Shown here: one piece after another, positions 47,301 through 55,735 of the stretch
Layout: every line of letters starts with the position of its first letter
Position numbering within the stretch: position 1 is the stretch's first letter
Assembly (NCBI GenBank): GCA_016784025.1
Contig: JADHVL010000012.1
Location: forward strand, 62,001 to 126,000
DNA: 64,000 nt
Reading direction: 5' to 3'
From: Fidelibacterota bacterium
GTDB lineage: Bacteria; Fidelibacterota; UBA8477; JABMPR01
Notes under the pieces: model-generated
Seen by the model: the letters and a program-made list of their open reading frames with translations, nothing else
Told to the model about the DNA's origin: nothing
Databases searched by the model: none
Program-made: the position numbers and the translations under genes

Positions 47301-47928
47301 GCTATCACCTGAAGCCTACTTGATTGTGTGTAGTGACTCACTTTCTTTTAGAAATATTCATGGCAGTAGTTCTCGGATTATAGGTGACCTGGATTTCAAT
47401 TTCAGCAATGGTGGAGAACTTATTCGACTGTTTAATTCTGATGAAATCCTCATCGATAGTGTTCGCTATGATGATGAAGACCCATGGCCCACGGAACCTG
47501 ATGGGGATGGTCCCACTTTGGAGCTGACACATCCCACTCTGGACAATGGTTTGAGTTCGAGCTGGGCTGTATCAGATAATCTGGGGACACCTGGTGCGCA
47601 GAATAGCCGCTTTGTCAACCCATCTGCCATCGCAGAACATCACAGACCTGCTGATATTCGATTGGGAATGGCTTTTCCCAATCCATTTAATGCCAGAGTT
47701 AGTATTCCATATGTTATACCAGAGACTGGGTCATTTCAGATCGATATATTTGATCTACGTGGTCGCTTGATTCAAACTGAGATCATCAATTCATTGAGTA
47801 GTGGAGCTGGAATATATCATTGGGACGGTACCAATGAATCTGGGGAAGAGTGTAGCTCTGGAATGTATGTGATTCGATTATCTCAGGACAAGCTCACTTC
47901 ATCGACGAAGATTGCACTCCTTAGATAG
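44374..47928 (+). CDS. T9SS-secreted lamin-tail / CotH-kinase-like protein
   Basis: This 1184-residue protein has a signal peptide (about 1-26), a first lamin-tail domain (about 27-115, ILNEIVASNRASLSDEDGD), a jelly-roll stretch (about 120-285), a second LTD-like end, a chitobiase C-terminal-like module (about 365-440), a CotH domain (about 450-790) with DNQDWPGNNIKFWR and YDTDFGFS motifs, a beta domain with WVGVGGTDPD (about 850-910), another lamin-tail domain (about 923-1060) and a T9SS sorting domain (about 1095-1184). CotH proteins of spores are kinases; in secreted bacterial forms the role is unknown. It lies 41 bases after GH3 and may be co-transcribed with it. VTC and DUF4956, its frequent partners elsewhere, lie at 16851-18313. 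Confidence 0.88.
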   Translation: MKQPLHTFSSTVCFIAVVLPSLLFGQSLILNEIVASNRASLSDEDGDTPDWIEIYNTSSSTINLQGYSLSDDIGDPNKWTFETGQIGGGGHTIIFASDKDRQSLNINWDLMFGEGALWRYFVGTSNPPVNWNSLDFNESQWLEGASGFGYGDNDDNTIIPTTMSVYMRKTFTLADTSSLPGLLFHIDYDDGYIAYLNGIEFSRENMGAAGSAVNYNTPAASYTEPSLPGGIDLPYTLLPRELFDEGDNVIAVEVHNHSTTSSDMTAIPFLSMGELGGSGAPLPEYLLAPDQSQFHTNFKISSDGELVMLTSPDGSGLDSIRTPELPADISWGREPDASDDLYYFNPPTPGQANAGGFSILAEPPTLSPEPGFYNGGIALSMGTVPPGRIYKYTVDGTTPNLGSATYYAPLPITQTTVIRVMSSAFDGTNPTQSSYSYFINEDPYLPVLSLIFDPGAFFDNDSGMYVMGSNASQSFPHFGANFWEDWERQVHIEYFEDGDDLSYAASAGAKIFGGWSRGNPQRSISLFARGRYGTSKFDFPFFSELDIDKFEAIVLRNAGNDWNMSGYRDGFMTGLVSERDIDKQAFQPVEVYFNGDYWGIYNLREKVNEHFVASHHNLDTDDIDLLAIDGNEVVHGENGHYVDLIQYVNSHALTSDLDFEYIEERVDINNFIDYQLAQIYYDNQDWPGNNIKFWRSRLPGGKWRWILYDTDFGFSIWSSNNYIRNTLEFATDPNGPGWPNPPWSTLLLRKFLTNPGFRQDFILTACDLLNQPFEYDEVEAALNIHQQWLLLSLPEHISRWNHINITHWYNEGIIMDNFALNRPYYMRNHFRNKFNLGADSDLHVNVEPADGGLVRVHSIIPESYPWVGTYFSTVPLDVRAIALPGYQFSHWVGVGGTDPDLDISMLSDVDLTAVFVPLTPDDGALVINEINYNSLNDSDSKDWVELFNGTPSTVDLEGWSISDDSDDNQFVLPPLSLSPEAYLIVCSDSLSFRNIHGSSSRIIGDLDFNFSNGGELIRLFNSDEILIDSVRYDDEDPWPTEPDGDGPTLELTHPTLDNGLSSSWAVSDNLGTPGAQNSRFVNPSAIAEHHRPADIRLGMAFPNPFNARVSIPYVIPETGSFQIDIFDLRGRLIQTEIINSLSSGAGIYHWDGTNESGEECSSGMYVIRLSQDKLTSSTKIALLR

Positions 47929-47967
47929 AAACTATCCAAGAAATGTGGATGATCTTCCTTTCCAAAG

Positions 47968-50076
47968 TCATTCAGGGTTGGAGACTGATTCAACCAATCT
48001 AACGGTTCCAAAATTAGCTGGTGATTGATAGGCATTGTCCCGAGGAGTAAACCAGGACATTTTCCCATTTCTGGTATTGCTATCATTGTCATTGATGTGA
48101 ACATCAAGACCTAAGAAGTGGTCCGCATTGGCGTAACCATTGAGACTTTCCCAGGGGATGGCAATCTCTATTGCGTATCCACCCCTGCGCATAACCTGCT
48201 CTACTGTTGCACCCTCAAAATAAGCACCAATATCAGCATAAATACTTTCACCATTTAAAACAAATCGCAGTTGGAATTCATCCTCTCCAAAAAATTTTGA
48301 TTTGCTATTATCCGTATCCAGATATATCTCGATACCATCGTTTAAATGTCCTACTGAGGAGTTTGTGCTGAGACTATCATCCTGTATTTCCATATAGAAG
48401 TACAGATTACCCCAATCCCAAAGCGTACTAAACCAGGCACTGAGGTCTGCATTGCCATCCACAGACCCGGAAATCGAATTGTTTAGAGATAGCTGTTGTA
48501 CCTCTCTCCAAAGATCGTCACGCAATCCATCAATTTCAGGACGTGTGGAGGTATAGTGAATTTGATAACCATCAAAATCCTGCCACTCTATCTTACAGGA
48601 ATTTGTTTGAGCTCGTCCCTTATTGTTCCATACTTCTGCATGGAATTTCCCACTCCTCAAATCCATCGGTAATTCGTGGAGATACAACTCAAAGCCCGTG
48701 GCACTGGGTAGCACATCCCCATTGCGATACCATTGATATTGCAGAGGATATCCCGATGCTTTTACGCGTAAAACGCCAGGATAGCCCTCCATGAAATTCC
48801 TGTCTGGTGAGGATTCCAGGATAATGGGCTTGGTTAGCTCGATTGTTTTTGCATACTGTTGGGGATCCAGAGGATGTAAAGACTGGACCATGCCAGGTAA
48901 AAAGTCACACATCTGCGAATTAGTCATCCTGGCTTGTTTGAATAGCCATCTGGTTGCCTGCCATTTACTGGGCTTGGGACCTTCACCATTCCAGTAGGCT
49001 AGAATCTTTTTAAAACCTGCTGTTTTCCTGATGCTCCAGGGTTGTCGATTCAGCTCAAATTTTTTATGAGTCCACCAGTTCCAGCCCACATTCGCACCTT
49101 CCAGAAATTCCGTGGAACGGGTATACAATTCCCAGGGAGGATCCTGCTCACCAGTTTCGCCATGCCAGAGTGGTATATCATATTTTATGCGTAAATCCTC
49201 CCAGCGTTGGAGACCTCGCTGGGTGTTTGTAGGTGGATAGGAGTGGAAAGCCATGACCAGGTGGGGATCCCAATCCATGGGTTCCAGGACGGAAAAATCC
49301 TGAGCCCAATCATCACCTTCAATAAAGATGATGCCATCCTGATCTGTCTCACGAATGACCTGGGTGATGAGAACATACAATTCTCTTAATAAGCCAGGAT
49401 CAACCTCATCATATCTTGCCAGAAGTGGTTCATTGAGAAGATCGTAACCAACAATACAGGACTTATCAGCATAACGTCTGGTTATTGTATCCCAGAGATC
49501 AATGGTCTGAGGCCAATAGATGGACTTCTCTGTCCATAGGCGGGCTTCACCATCACTATCTGAAATATTCTCAGCATTTTGGCCACCAGGAGCTCCATGG
49601 AGATCCCAGATGACACCCATACCTACTATTTCACACCATTCCACGAAATCATCAAGGAACTGAAAATTGTGCTCATCATACACAAATGGGGCTCGATCAG
49701 GTTGTTGGTCCCGTGGTTGAATCATGGAAGCCAGCAGTGGCACTCGAAGCGTGTTCACTCCAAATGATTTCATGATCTCCACATCTTTGCGGGTAATAAA
49801 ATTGGTATAATACAAATCCCAAAACTTCGCAGCATTGCTGGAACCGATCAGCTCTTCAATGGCAACTTCAAAATGTCGAGGTCTATTGAGCTTTCTAATG
49901 CCCCACATGTATCCCTCAGGTAGCAACCACCCGCCCAGACCAATACCTCGGAGTTGAATGATTTCCCCGGTCTCCTTATCAACCACATTCTGACCATCCG
50001 TGGTATAATATGCCTGTGCTTCAGAACCCAATATCAGCAACATGCACGTTGTCAGAAACCATTTAATTATTTTCAT
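47968..50076 (-). CDS. GH5 glucanase with Ig-like and CBM9-like domains
   Basis: This 702-residue protein has a signal peptide (about 1-22), a GH5 domain (about 25-390), an Ig-like module (about 420-505, YPLQYQWYRNGDVLPSATGF) and a CBM9-like domain (about 510-697, EIDGLRDDLWREVQQLSL ... DGIEIYLDTDNSKS ... AIEIAIPWESL). The acid/base Glu is in YDLLNEPLL (216) and the nucleophile in PLWHGETGE (307). It shares GLGGWLLPEGYM with the GH5 at 19498-21462 and looks like its paralogue, but it has no T9SS sorting domain. It should therefore stay in the periplasm or leave by another route. It is convergent with the CotH-like gene, 39 bases away. Confidence 0.9.
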   Translation of the reverse strand: MKIIKWFLTTCMLLILGSEAQAYYTTDGQNVVDKETGEIIQLRGIGLGGWLLPEGYMWGIRKLNRPRHFEVAIEELIGSSNAAKFWDLYYTNFITRKDVEIMKSFGVNTLRVPLLASMIQPRDQQPDRAPFVYDEHNFQFLDDFVEWCEIVGMGVIWDLHGAPGGQNAENISDSDGEARLWTEKSIYWPQTIDLWDTITRRYADKSCIVGYDLLNEPLLARYDEVDPGLLRELYVLITQVIRETDQDGIIFIEGDDWAQDFSVLEPMDWDPHLVMAFHSYPPTNTQRGLQRWEDLRIKYDIPLWHGETGEQDPPWELYTRSTEFLEGANVGWNWWTHKKFELNRQPWSIRKTAGFKKILAYWNGEGPKPSKWQATRWLFKQARMTNSQMCDFLPGMVQSLHPLDPQQYAKTIELTKPIILESSPDRNFMEGYPGVLRVKASGYPLQYQWYRNGDVLPSATGFELYLHELPMDLRSGKFHAEVWNNKGRAQTNSCKIEWQDFDGYQIHYTSTRPEIDGLRDDLWREVQQLSLNNSISGSVDGNADLSAWFSTLWDWGNLYFYMEIQDDSLSTNSSVGHLNDGIEIYLDTDNSKSKFFGEDEFQLRFVLNGESIYADIGAYFEGATVEQVMRRGGYAIEIAIPWESLNGYANADHFLGLDVHINDNDSNTRNGKMSWFTPRDNAYQSPANFGTVRLVESVSNPE

Positions 50077-50172
50077 ATTAGCTCTTTATAATAATCACTA
50101 GAATATCGATGATCTTCGGTCTGCAATGTAGTTCACAGCCATCAGGATTTAATATTTCCAGGTGGTTTTTCA

Positions 50173-52527
50173 TTAAATATGAAGTGGCCAGAATAATGGC
50201 AATATAAATACTGCGATTAATCCAAAGAGAATGACCAGGGGCAAACCGACACGGGTGTAATCAGTGAAGCGATACCCTCCAATTCCCATAACCAGCAAAT
50301 TCACGGGATGTCCAACAGGACTTAAAAAACTGGCTGAACTACCCAGAGCCACAACCATGGCGAGAGCATAAGGTGAAAGCCCCAGGTTTGAAGCCGTAGT
50401 GATGGCCATGGGAGCCATGAGGACTGCCACAGCAGCTGTGGGCATGACCTGGGCAAAAAGACAGGTAATAATGTATAATCCGGCAATAATGCCCTGTGGT
50501 CCCAGAAAAGCCAATGAACCCAGGAGACTATCTGCCAGCATGCTGGTCACCCCGGTTTCATGCATGGCAACTCCCAGACTCAACATCCCGGCTATGAGCA
50601 TGATTGCCCGCCACTCGATGGCCTCGTAGGCTTCATCCATGGTGAGACATCTTGTCAATACCATGAGGACAGCACCGGCCAGGGCAGCAATAAAAATTGG
50701 TAGCCAGCCAATGGCCACAGCGACAAGGACGCCAATTTCAATTCCTGCTGCGATCATAACCTTGTCTTTTTTATAGATTGGCTGATCCAAACCGCTAATA
50801 ATGAGGTAGTCATCCTCCTGTTGCAACATTCCCAGATTTTGCCGCAAACCGTAGACCATGAGGGCATCGCCAGGTTCCAGAACAAAATCACGGAGATTTG
50901 TGCGATAGGCCCGGTCCCTGCGCCAGATAGCCAGCACAGTGAGCCCAAATTTTTCACGGAAATAGAGTTCACCAATAGTCTTTCCTGCTGCTGAATTCCT
51001 TGGAGAGAGGGTTATTTCAGCCACACCTACTTCATCAGATTCCAATCGCTCCAGATCATTTTTGGATTGTTCCTCCATCTCCAGATTCTGCAGGCTGTGA
51101 AGAATTTCCAGGATCTCGGGTTCCCCGATAACGATAAGTATATCATTTACTTTAAGCTCGTGGGAGGGTGAAGGCATAAAGATGACTTCTTCACCCCTCC
51201 GAACTCCTAGGACATTGATTCCCAGAGCGCTCTTCAAGTGACTCCGAGCGATACTCCTTGTTGCCAGGGTCGATTCCTCAGGAATTTGAATACCAATGAG
51301 ATGTCGATGCAATTTATACTTGAGAGCAACCCGACGTGGCGAGACATAATTGAATTCGTTGACCTGTTTGCTGTCCGCCATGGCATCAAGTTTATCCGTC
51401 TGACCAATAGCTATAAGCAAATCATCTGAATTGAATCGATAATTTCTCAGACGTGACACACGCACCTTATTTTTCTGAATCACAGCAATGATGTTTATCT
51501 CAAATGAATTACGTGTCCCTGCTTCTTTAAATGTCTTACCGATAAATTGGGAATCTGGAGCAATTTTAAATTCAGCAAATCGAATGGCTTCATCCAACTC
51601 ATGCTCACCTATCAACCAACCGTGTTTCAGGGTAAGGGTTTTCCAGTCCTGGAGGGTTCCAACCTGATCTCTTTTCCCCCCCACCAACAATTTATCCTCG
51701 GCACGCAATTGAGTATCGGGTCCTGGAGCCAGCAGCGTTTTCTCTCCCCTCAAAATGGCCAGAACATTGAATCCCAGGGCAGATCCGAGACGACTCTCAG
51801 CGAGATTTTTATCCTTCAAGGCAGAATTCTCAGGAATGCTCATGGTCAAAAGGCGGTCATTGAGCTCATATTGACCATTTAAGGTATCAGCGATTGATGT
51901 TGATCGTCCTAGATCTCTGTTTGGAAGGAGGTGTCTTCCAAAGAGAACGAGATAAGTGATACCTACCAACATGGCAATCACACCGATGGGTGTAAAATCA
52001 AACAAAGCGAATGGCTGTAGCCCCTCCATCTCCAGGGCGTTACTGATAAGAATATTAGGAGCAGTAGCGATTAGAGTTGTCAGACCACCAAACAGGGATG
52101 CAAAGGCCAGGGGAATCAATAATTTTGACGGTGAGCGACCTGTTCGATGGGCGATTTCCATGACCACAGGTAACATGAGAGCTGCGACGCCAATATTATT
52201 CATTACTCCCGATAGCGCACCAACCGTCACCATCATGATAACTAATAATTTGATTTCACTGTTTCCAGAGAGTTTGAGTATTTGACCACCGAGGATTTGA
52301 GCAACACCCGTTTTGACCAGACCAGCGCTTAACACCAGAACCGAGGCAATGGTGATGATAGCTGTATTACTAAACCCCGCAATGGCCTGGGAATGTGTAA
52401 TGAGCCCAAAAATGGATAAAATGAGCAGAACAGATAGGGCAACCAAATCCACTCGAAGCCATTCTGTGACAAAGAGGAGTACTGCTCCCCCAAGGACTGC
52501 CAGTACAAATATCATGGATAAAGTCAT
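50173..52527 (-). CDS. SLC13/DASS-type transporter with RCK_C (TrkA-C) domains
   Basis: This 784-residue membrane protein has N-terminal helices of the divalent-anion/sodium symporter family (about 1-190) and a large cytoplasmic insert of about 400 residues. The insert has several TrkA-C/RCK_C domains (LLTMSIPENSALKDKNLAESRLGSALGFNVLAILRG; IQIPEESTLATRSIARSHLKSALGINVLGVRRG; LSPRNSAAGKTIGELYFREKFGLTVLAIWR, in part). C-terminal helices follow (about 595-784) with AVAVLMAPMAITTASNLGLSP and FLSPVGHPVNLLVMGIGGY. Such proteins import sulfate, dicarboxylates or similar anions. Substrate unknown. No link to the sugar genes is apparent. Confidence 0.88.
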   Translation of the reverse strand: MTLSMIFVLAVLGGAVLLFVTEWLRVDLVALSVLLILSIFGLITHSQAIAGFSNTAIITIASVLVLSAGLVKTGVAQILGGQILKLSGNSEIKLLVIMMVTVGALSGVMNNIGVAALMLPVVMEIAHRTGRSPSKLLIPLAFASLFGGLTTLIATAPNILISNALEMEGLQPFALFDFTPIGVIAMLVGITYLVLFGRHLLPNRDLGRSTSIADTLNGQYELNDRLLTMSIPENSALKDKNLAESRLGSALGFNVLAILRGEKTLLAPGPDTQLRAEDKLLVGGKRDQVGTLQDWKTLTLKHGWLIGEHELDEAIRFAEFKIAPDSQFIGKTFKEAGTRNSFEINIIAVIQKNKVRVSRLRNYRFNSDDLLIAIGQTDKLDAMADSKQVNEFNYVSPRRVALKYKLHRHLIGIQIPEESTLATRSIARSHLKSALGINVLGVRRGEEVIFMPSPSHELKVNDILIVIGEPEILEILHSLQNLEMEEQSKNDLERLESDEVGVAEITLSPRNSAAGKTIGELYFREKFGLTVLAIWRRDRAYRTNLRDFVLEPGDALMVYGLRQNLGMLQQEDDYLIISGLDQPIYKKDKVMIAAGIEIGVLVAVAIGWLPIFIAALAGAVLMVLTRCLTMDEAYEAIEWRAIMLIAGMLSLGVAMHETGVTSMLADSLLGSLAFLGPQGIIAGLYIITCLFAQVMPTAAVAVLMAPMAITTASNLGLSPYALAMVVALGSSASFLSPVGHPVNLLVMGIGGYRFTDYTRVGLPLVILFGLIAVFILPLFWPLHI

Positions 52528-52655
52528 CTAATACCTGTCAGTTTGAACTTCTAAACATTGATCTGATAATCTACTGTGAATATTTAAAAGGTAAGGGGAA
52601 AACGCGTGGGGTGCAAGACTTCACTGTAACTGCAACACCCAACATTTTGATCCTT

Positions 52656-52680
52656 GGGGTGATGAAAATAACATCACTCC
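52656..52680. promoter_or_regulatory. Strong inverted repeat in the divergent SLC13/MATE region
   Basis: GGGGTGATG and CATCACTCC form a 9-base inverted repeat (one G-T mismatch) around AAAATAA, between the divergent SLC13 and MATE genes. There is no U-tract on either strand, so an operator is more likely than a terminator. Confidence 0.4.
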
Positions 52681-52796
52681 ATTAACTATTTTATGCCGAA
52701 TACTTCCCCATGATTATTACAATGCTCCGAGTACGTTTTTGTCGACAAGAGACCAGGTGATTGAATGAAGTCGGGGTTGTAGAGGAGTTAATAGAT

Positions 52797-54212
52797 TTGC
52801 TAGACAAGATAACTACCAGATGGGGTTCAGAGTTTGGGTATAGGCACATTCTAATTGTCGCCTTCCCCCTGATCCTCAGTACTGGTTCCTGGTCAATACA
52901 GCAGTTTGTAGATAGAATGTTTCTCAGCTGGCACTCAGAGGAAGCCCTGGCTGCTGCCATGCCGGCAGGGATTCTCAATTTTGTTTTCATCTGTCTTTTC
53001 ATTGGTACTGTGAGCTATGCAGGAACTTTTGTATCTCAATATGTTGGTGCCAAGGAGGATCATAAGGTCGGCACTGTCCTATGGCATAGTTTCTACCTTT
53101 CCCTATTCGGAGCTGTTGTTCTTCTCCTAGTGTCGCCGCTGTCTACAAAGTTGTTCAGCATCATTGGGCATAACGAAAATTTGCAGATTATGGAGAGCAC
53201 CTATTTCAGAATTCTCTGTTTTGGTGGATTGGGGCCAATTCTTTCATCTGCCTTTGCCGGTTTTTTTACAGGACAAGGTCGCAATTGGCCTGTCATGTGG
53301 GTCAACTTATTCACCACAGCAATCAATTTAGTGCTGGACTATCTCTTGATTTTTGGCGTTGGAATTTTTCCAGAAATGGGTATTGCTGGTGCTGCCATTG
53401 CCACCATCATCGCAGGATTTTTATCAATAGGAATGTACCTGGTGCTCATATTCCGACCTGAAAATGAGCGAAGATTCAAGATCTGGTCGTCACGGTCCTG
53501 GGATGCATCCTTTATGAAGCGCTTCCTCAAGTATGGCTTACCCAGCGGAGGACATTTCTTCCTGGAGATCATGGGATTTACGGCCTTCATTCTCATTCTG
53601 GGCCGAATCGGTCAGATGGAGCTGGCGGCAACAAACATTGCTATCAATATCAACAGTCTGGCGTTTATGCCCATGTTCGGATTGGGAATCGCCTTATCCA
53701 TGATGGTTGGTCAAAATATTGGAGGAGGTGATCCAGAAACAGCCAAATATGCGGCTAACTCGGCGGTTCAACTGGGCATGGTATATATGATTTTTTGTAC
53801 CTTTCTTTATGTGGTCATTCCCCATGTTTTTATCGCCCCTTTTGCTGCATCTCCTGAGACTTTTAATATGGCCATCATATTGCTTCGATTTGTGGCAGTT
53901 TATGCAGTGTTTGATACCTTGAGCATACTGTATTCTTCAGCAATAAAAGGTGCTGGCGATACTCACTTTGTCATGCGAGTGACCACTGCTCTGTCAATAT
54001 TTGTATTGATTATTCCTACCTTTATCGCTGTCGAATATTTTGACTCAGACCTCTATTGGCCATGGACCTTCTGTGCCCTTTTTATTGTTGCCATGGGGCT
54101 CACATTTCTTGGAAGATTTTATGGTGGAAAATGGAAAAGTATGAGTGTCATTGAAACACCTGGATTTCTTCCTTCTCAACACCCAGCCAACCCCATCGCA
54201 CCAGAGATTTAA
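52797..54212 (+). CDS. MATE-family multidrug/toxin exporter
   Basis: This protein has about 471 residues and 12 predicted helices. HILIVAFPLILSTGSWSIQQFVDRMFLSW is the characteristic N-terminal helix of NorM-like MATE proteins, repeated in the second half near AATNIAININSLAFMPMFGLGIALSMMVGQNIG. These antiporters export cationic drugs or metabolites with sodium or protons. The frame is open from 52761 (TTG), but the TTG at 52797 has GAGGAG nine bases upstream and starts closer to the family N-terminus, so it is preferred. It stands alone between divergent SLC13 and the laminarin-type operon. Confidence 0.88.
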   Translation: MLDKITTRWGSEFGYRHILIVAFPLILSTGSWSIQQFVDRMFLSWHSEEALAAAMPAGILNFVFICLFIGTVSYAGTFVSQYVGAKEDHKVGTVLWHSFYLSLFGAVVLLLVSPLSTKLFSIIGHNENLQIMESTYFRILCFGGLGPILSSAFAGFFTGQGRNWPVMWVNLFTTAINLVLDYLLIFGVGIFPEMGIAGAAIATIIAGFLSIGMYLVLIFRPENERRFKIWSSRSWDASFMKRFLKYGLPSGGHFFLEIMGFTAFILILGRIGQMELAATNIAININSLAFMPMFGLGIALSMMVGQNIGGGDPETAKYAANSAVQLGMVYMIFCTFLYVVIPHVFIAPFAASPETFNMAIILLRFVAVYAVFDTLSILYSSAIKGAGDTHFVMRVTTALSIFVLIIPTFIAVEYFDSDLYWPWTFCALFIVAMGLTFLGRFYGGKWKSMSVIETPGFLPSQHPANPIAPEI

Positions 54213-54334
54213 CATCCTGACAAAATAGACTTTTGGATTCTTTTCTTAGAGTCAAGTATAGTTAACCAATAAATCAATTTGAGATTTACGGTTTTAGTCA
54301 ACCTTTTATCTTGACTTACCTCATTGTGGATAAA

Positions 54335-54361
54335 TACTTTGTACGGTAACCGAACAAAGTA
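54335..54361. promoter_or_regulatory. 27-base palindromic operator of the second glucan operon
   Basis: Two 13-base arms around a central A at 54348 match with one mismatch. The left arm starts TACTTTGT, the core is CGGTAACCG, and the right arm ends ACAAAGTA. The site overlaps a promoter-like region (TTGACT at 54311 and TAAATACTTTG from 54331) and ends 39 bases before the first gene. Repressor binding would block transcription. The ROK regulator encoded second in the operon is the best candidate. Confidence 0.65.
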
Positions 54362-54400
54362 CATTTTGCGTTGAATGATGTCCCCAATTGAGGAGTGTAA

Positions 54401-55735
54401 ATGCATTCAGAGTACAACAAGCTGACTCATCCCGGAACGAAGGGACTTGCTCTCAGCTTGATTTTTATGCTCGGATTGGCCTGCTTCAATTGTACCAGTG
54501 ATCAGGTGGCTTTTGTTAAAGTTGTCTCTGACAGCACAGGTCATAAGCTCATAGTAGATGATACAGCTTATTTTGTCCATGGGATGAATTGGGACTACTA
54601 CCCAATCGGAACGAATTACAAATATATCCTGTGGAAGCAACCTGACGAATTTATCAGGTCCGTTCTGAAAGACGAAATGACCGCCTTGCAAGCCATGGGA
54701 GTAAATACCATTCGCCAGTATGTGGGAGTACCACCTCGCTGGGTGGAGTACATCTACGAAACTTACGGCATTTTCACTATCCTCAATCATACCTTTTCCC
54801 GCTATGGGATGGAGATTAATGGCAAGTGGGTCGCCAATGTGGACTATGGGGATTCGCTTACACGAGAATTAATCCTCACGGATGTCATATCCATGGTGGA
54901 ACAATTTCGCTATGTGCCCGGTGTACTCATGTGGCTATTAGGGAATGAAAACAACTATGGTTTAATCTGGGAATCTGCCAATACACAAGATATGCCGGAA
55001 GCCCAGGCAAATGATCACCAGAAGGCTCGTGACCTGTATTCACTTTTTAACGAAGCCATCAGAATCCTTCATATACGTGATAATCACCGTCCAGTTGCTA
55101 TGGCCAATGGTGATGTTCAATTTATAAATCTTATTGCCCAGGAAATTGAAAATTTAGACATATTTGGAACAAATAGTTACCGGGGAGCTTCATTTGATAA
55201 TCTGTTCCAGGTCGTAAATGACAAACTGGATATACCTGTGCTGCTTACTGAATTTGGTGCTGATGCTTTTAGCGCTGTCGAAATGAGGGAAGACCAGGAA
55301 TCCCAAGCCCTTGTCCTGCTAGAAAATTGGCATGAAATTTATGAACAAGCCTACGGAAATGGTGGCTACGGGAACGTCCTAGGCGGTCTTACCTTTCAAT
55401 TTAGCGATGGCTGGTGGAAATCCGGTCCGGATGATAAACTGGATTACCATGATTCAACTGCATCCTGGTCCAATGGCGGCTACTCCAGCGATTTTACCCA
55501 TGGACTCAACAACATGAATGAGGAATGGTTTGGTATCTGTGGCAGGGAGGCTTCTGCATCCCAAGGCAGAGATATACTGCGTCCTCGTTTAGCCTATCAT
55601 GTTCTCCGGAAAATCCACTCTTTTGATCCACTATCACCTGAACTGGGATCTATTGATATCGAGAAATACTTCTCGTCACTTGCTATGGCAAATTTGGATT
55701 CACTTCAATCCATTTATGAGTTTTACAACAATTGA
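54401..55735 (+). CDS. Clan GH-A glycoside hydrolase lipoprotein (GH2/GH5-like barrel)
   Basis: This 444-residue protein has a lipoprotein signal (LGLAC, Cys about 28) and a TIM barrel starting at HGMNWDYYPIGTNY. The acid/base Glu is in LLGNENN (Glu183) and the nucleophile in LLTEFGADAF (Glu284), the spacing of clan GH-A. The barrel resembles GH2 barrels without their jelly-roll domains, but the family is not certain. An ATG at 54401 has GAGGAG six bases before it. As the first gene behind the palindrome it probably acts on beta-1,3-glucan or its side chains, judging by the GH30 and phosphorylase genes downstream. An alternative is a transglycosylase of the glucanosyltransferase type. Confidence 0.75.
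   Translation: MHSEYNKLTHPGTKGLALSLIFMLGLACFNCTSDQVAFVKVVSDSTGHKLIVDDTAYFVHGMNWDYYPIGTNYKYILWKQPDEFIRSVLKDEMTALQAMGVNTIRQYVGVPPRWVEYIYETYGIFTILNHTFSRYGMEINGKWVANVDYGDSLTRELILTDVISMVEQFRYVPGVLMWLLGNENNYGLIWESANTQDMPEAQANDHQKARDLYSLFNEAIRILHIRDNHRPVAMANGDVQFINLIAQEIENLDIFGTNSYRGASFDNLFQVVNDKLDIPVLLTEFGADAFSAVEMREDQESQALVLLENWHEIYEQAYGNGGYGNVLGGLTFQFSDGWWKSGPDDKLDYHDSTASWSNGGYSSDFTHGLNNMNEEWFGICGREASASQGRDILRPRLAYHVLRKIHSFDPLSPELGSIDIEKYFSSLAMANLDSLQSIYEFYNN

Noticed and set aside
50090..50160. TGGCTG...TTGCA on the - strand upstream of the GH5 gene, resembling a sigma-54 promoter
   Set aside because: It also lies on the wrong side of GH5 (downstream of its start relative to SLC13), and GG and GC are 14 bases apart instead of 10.
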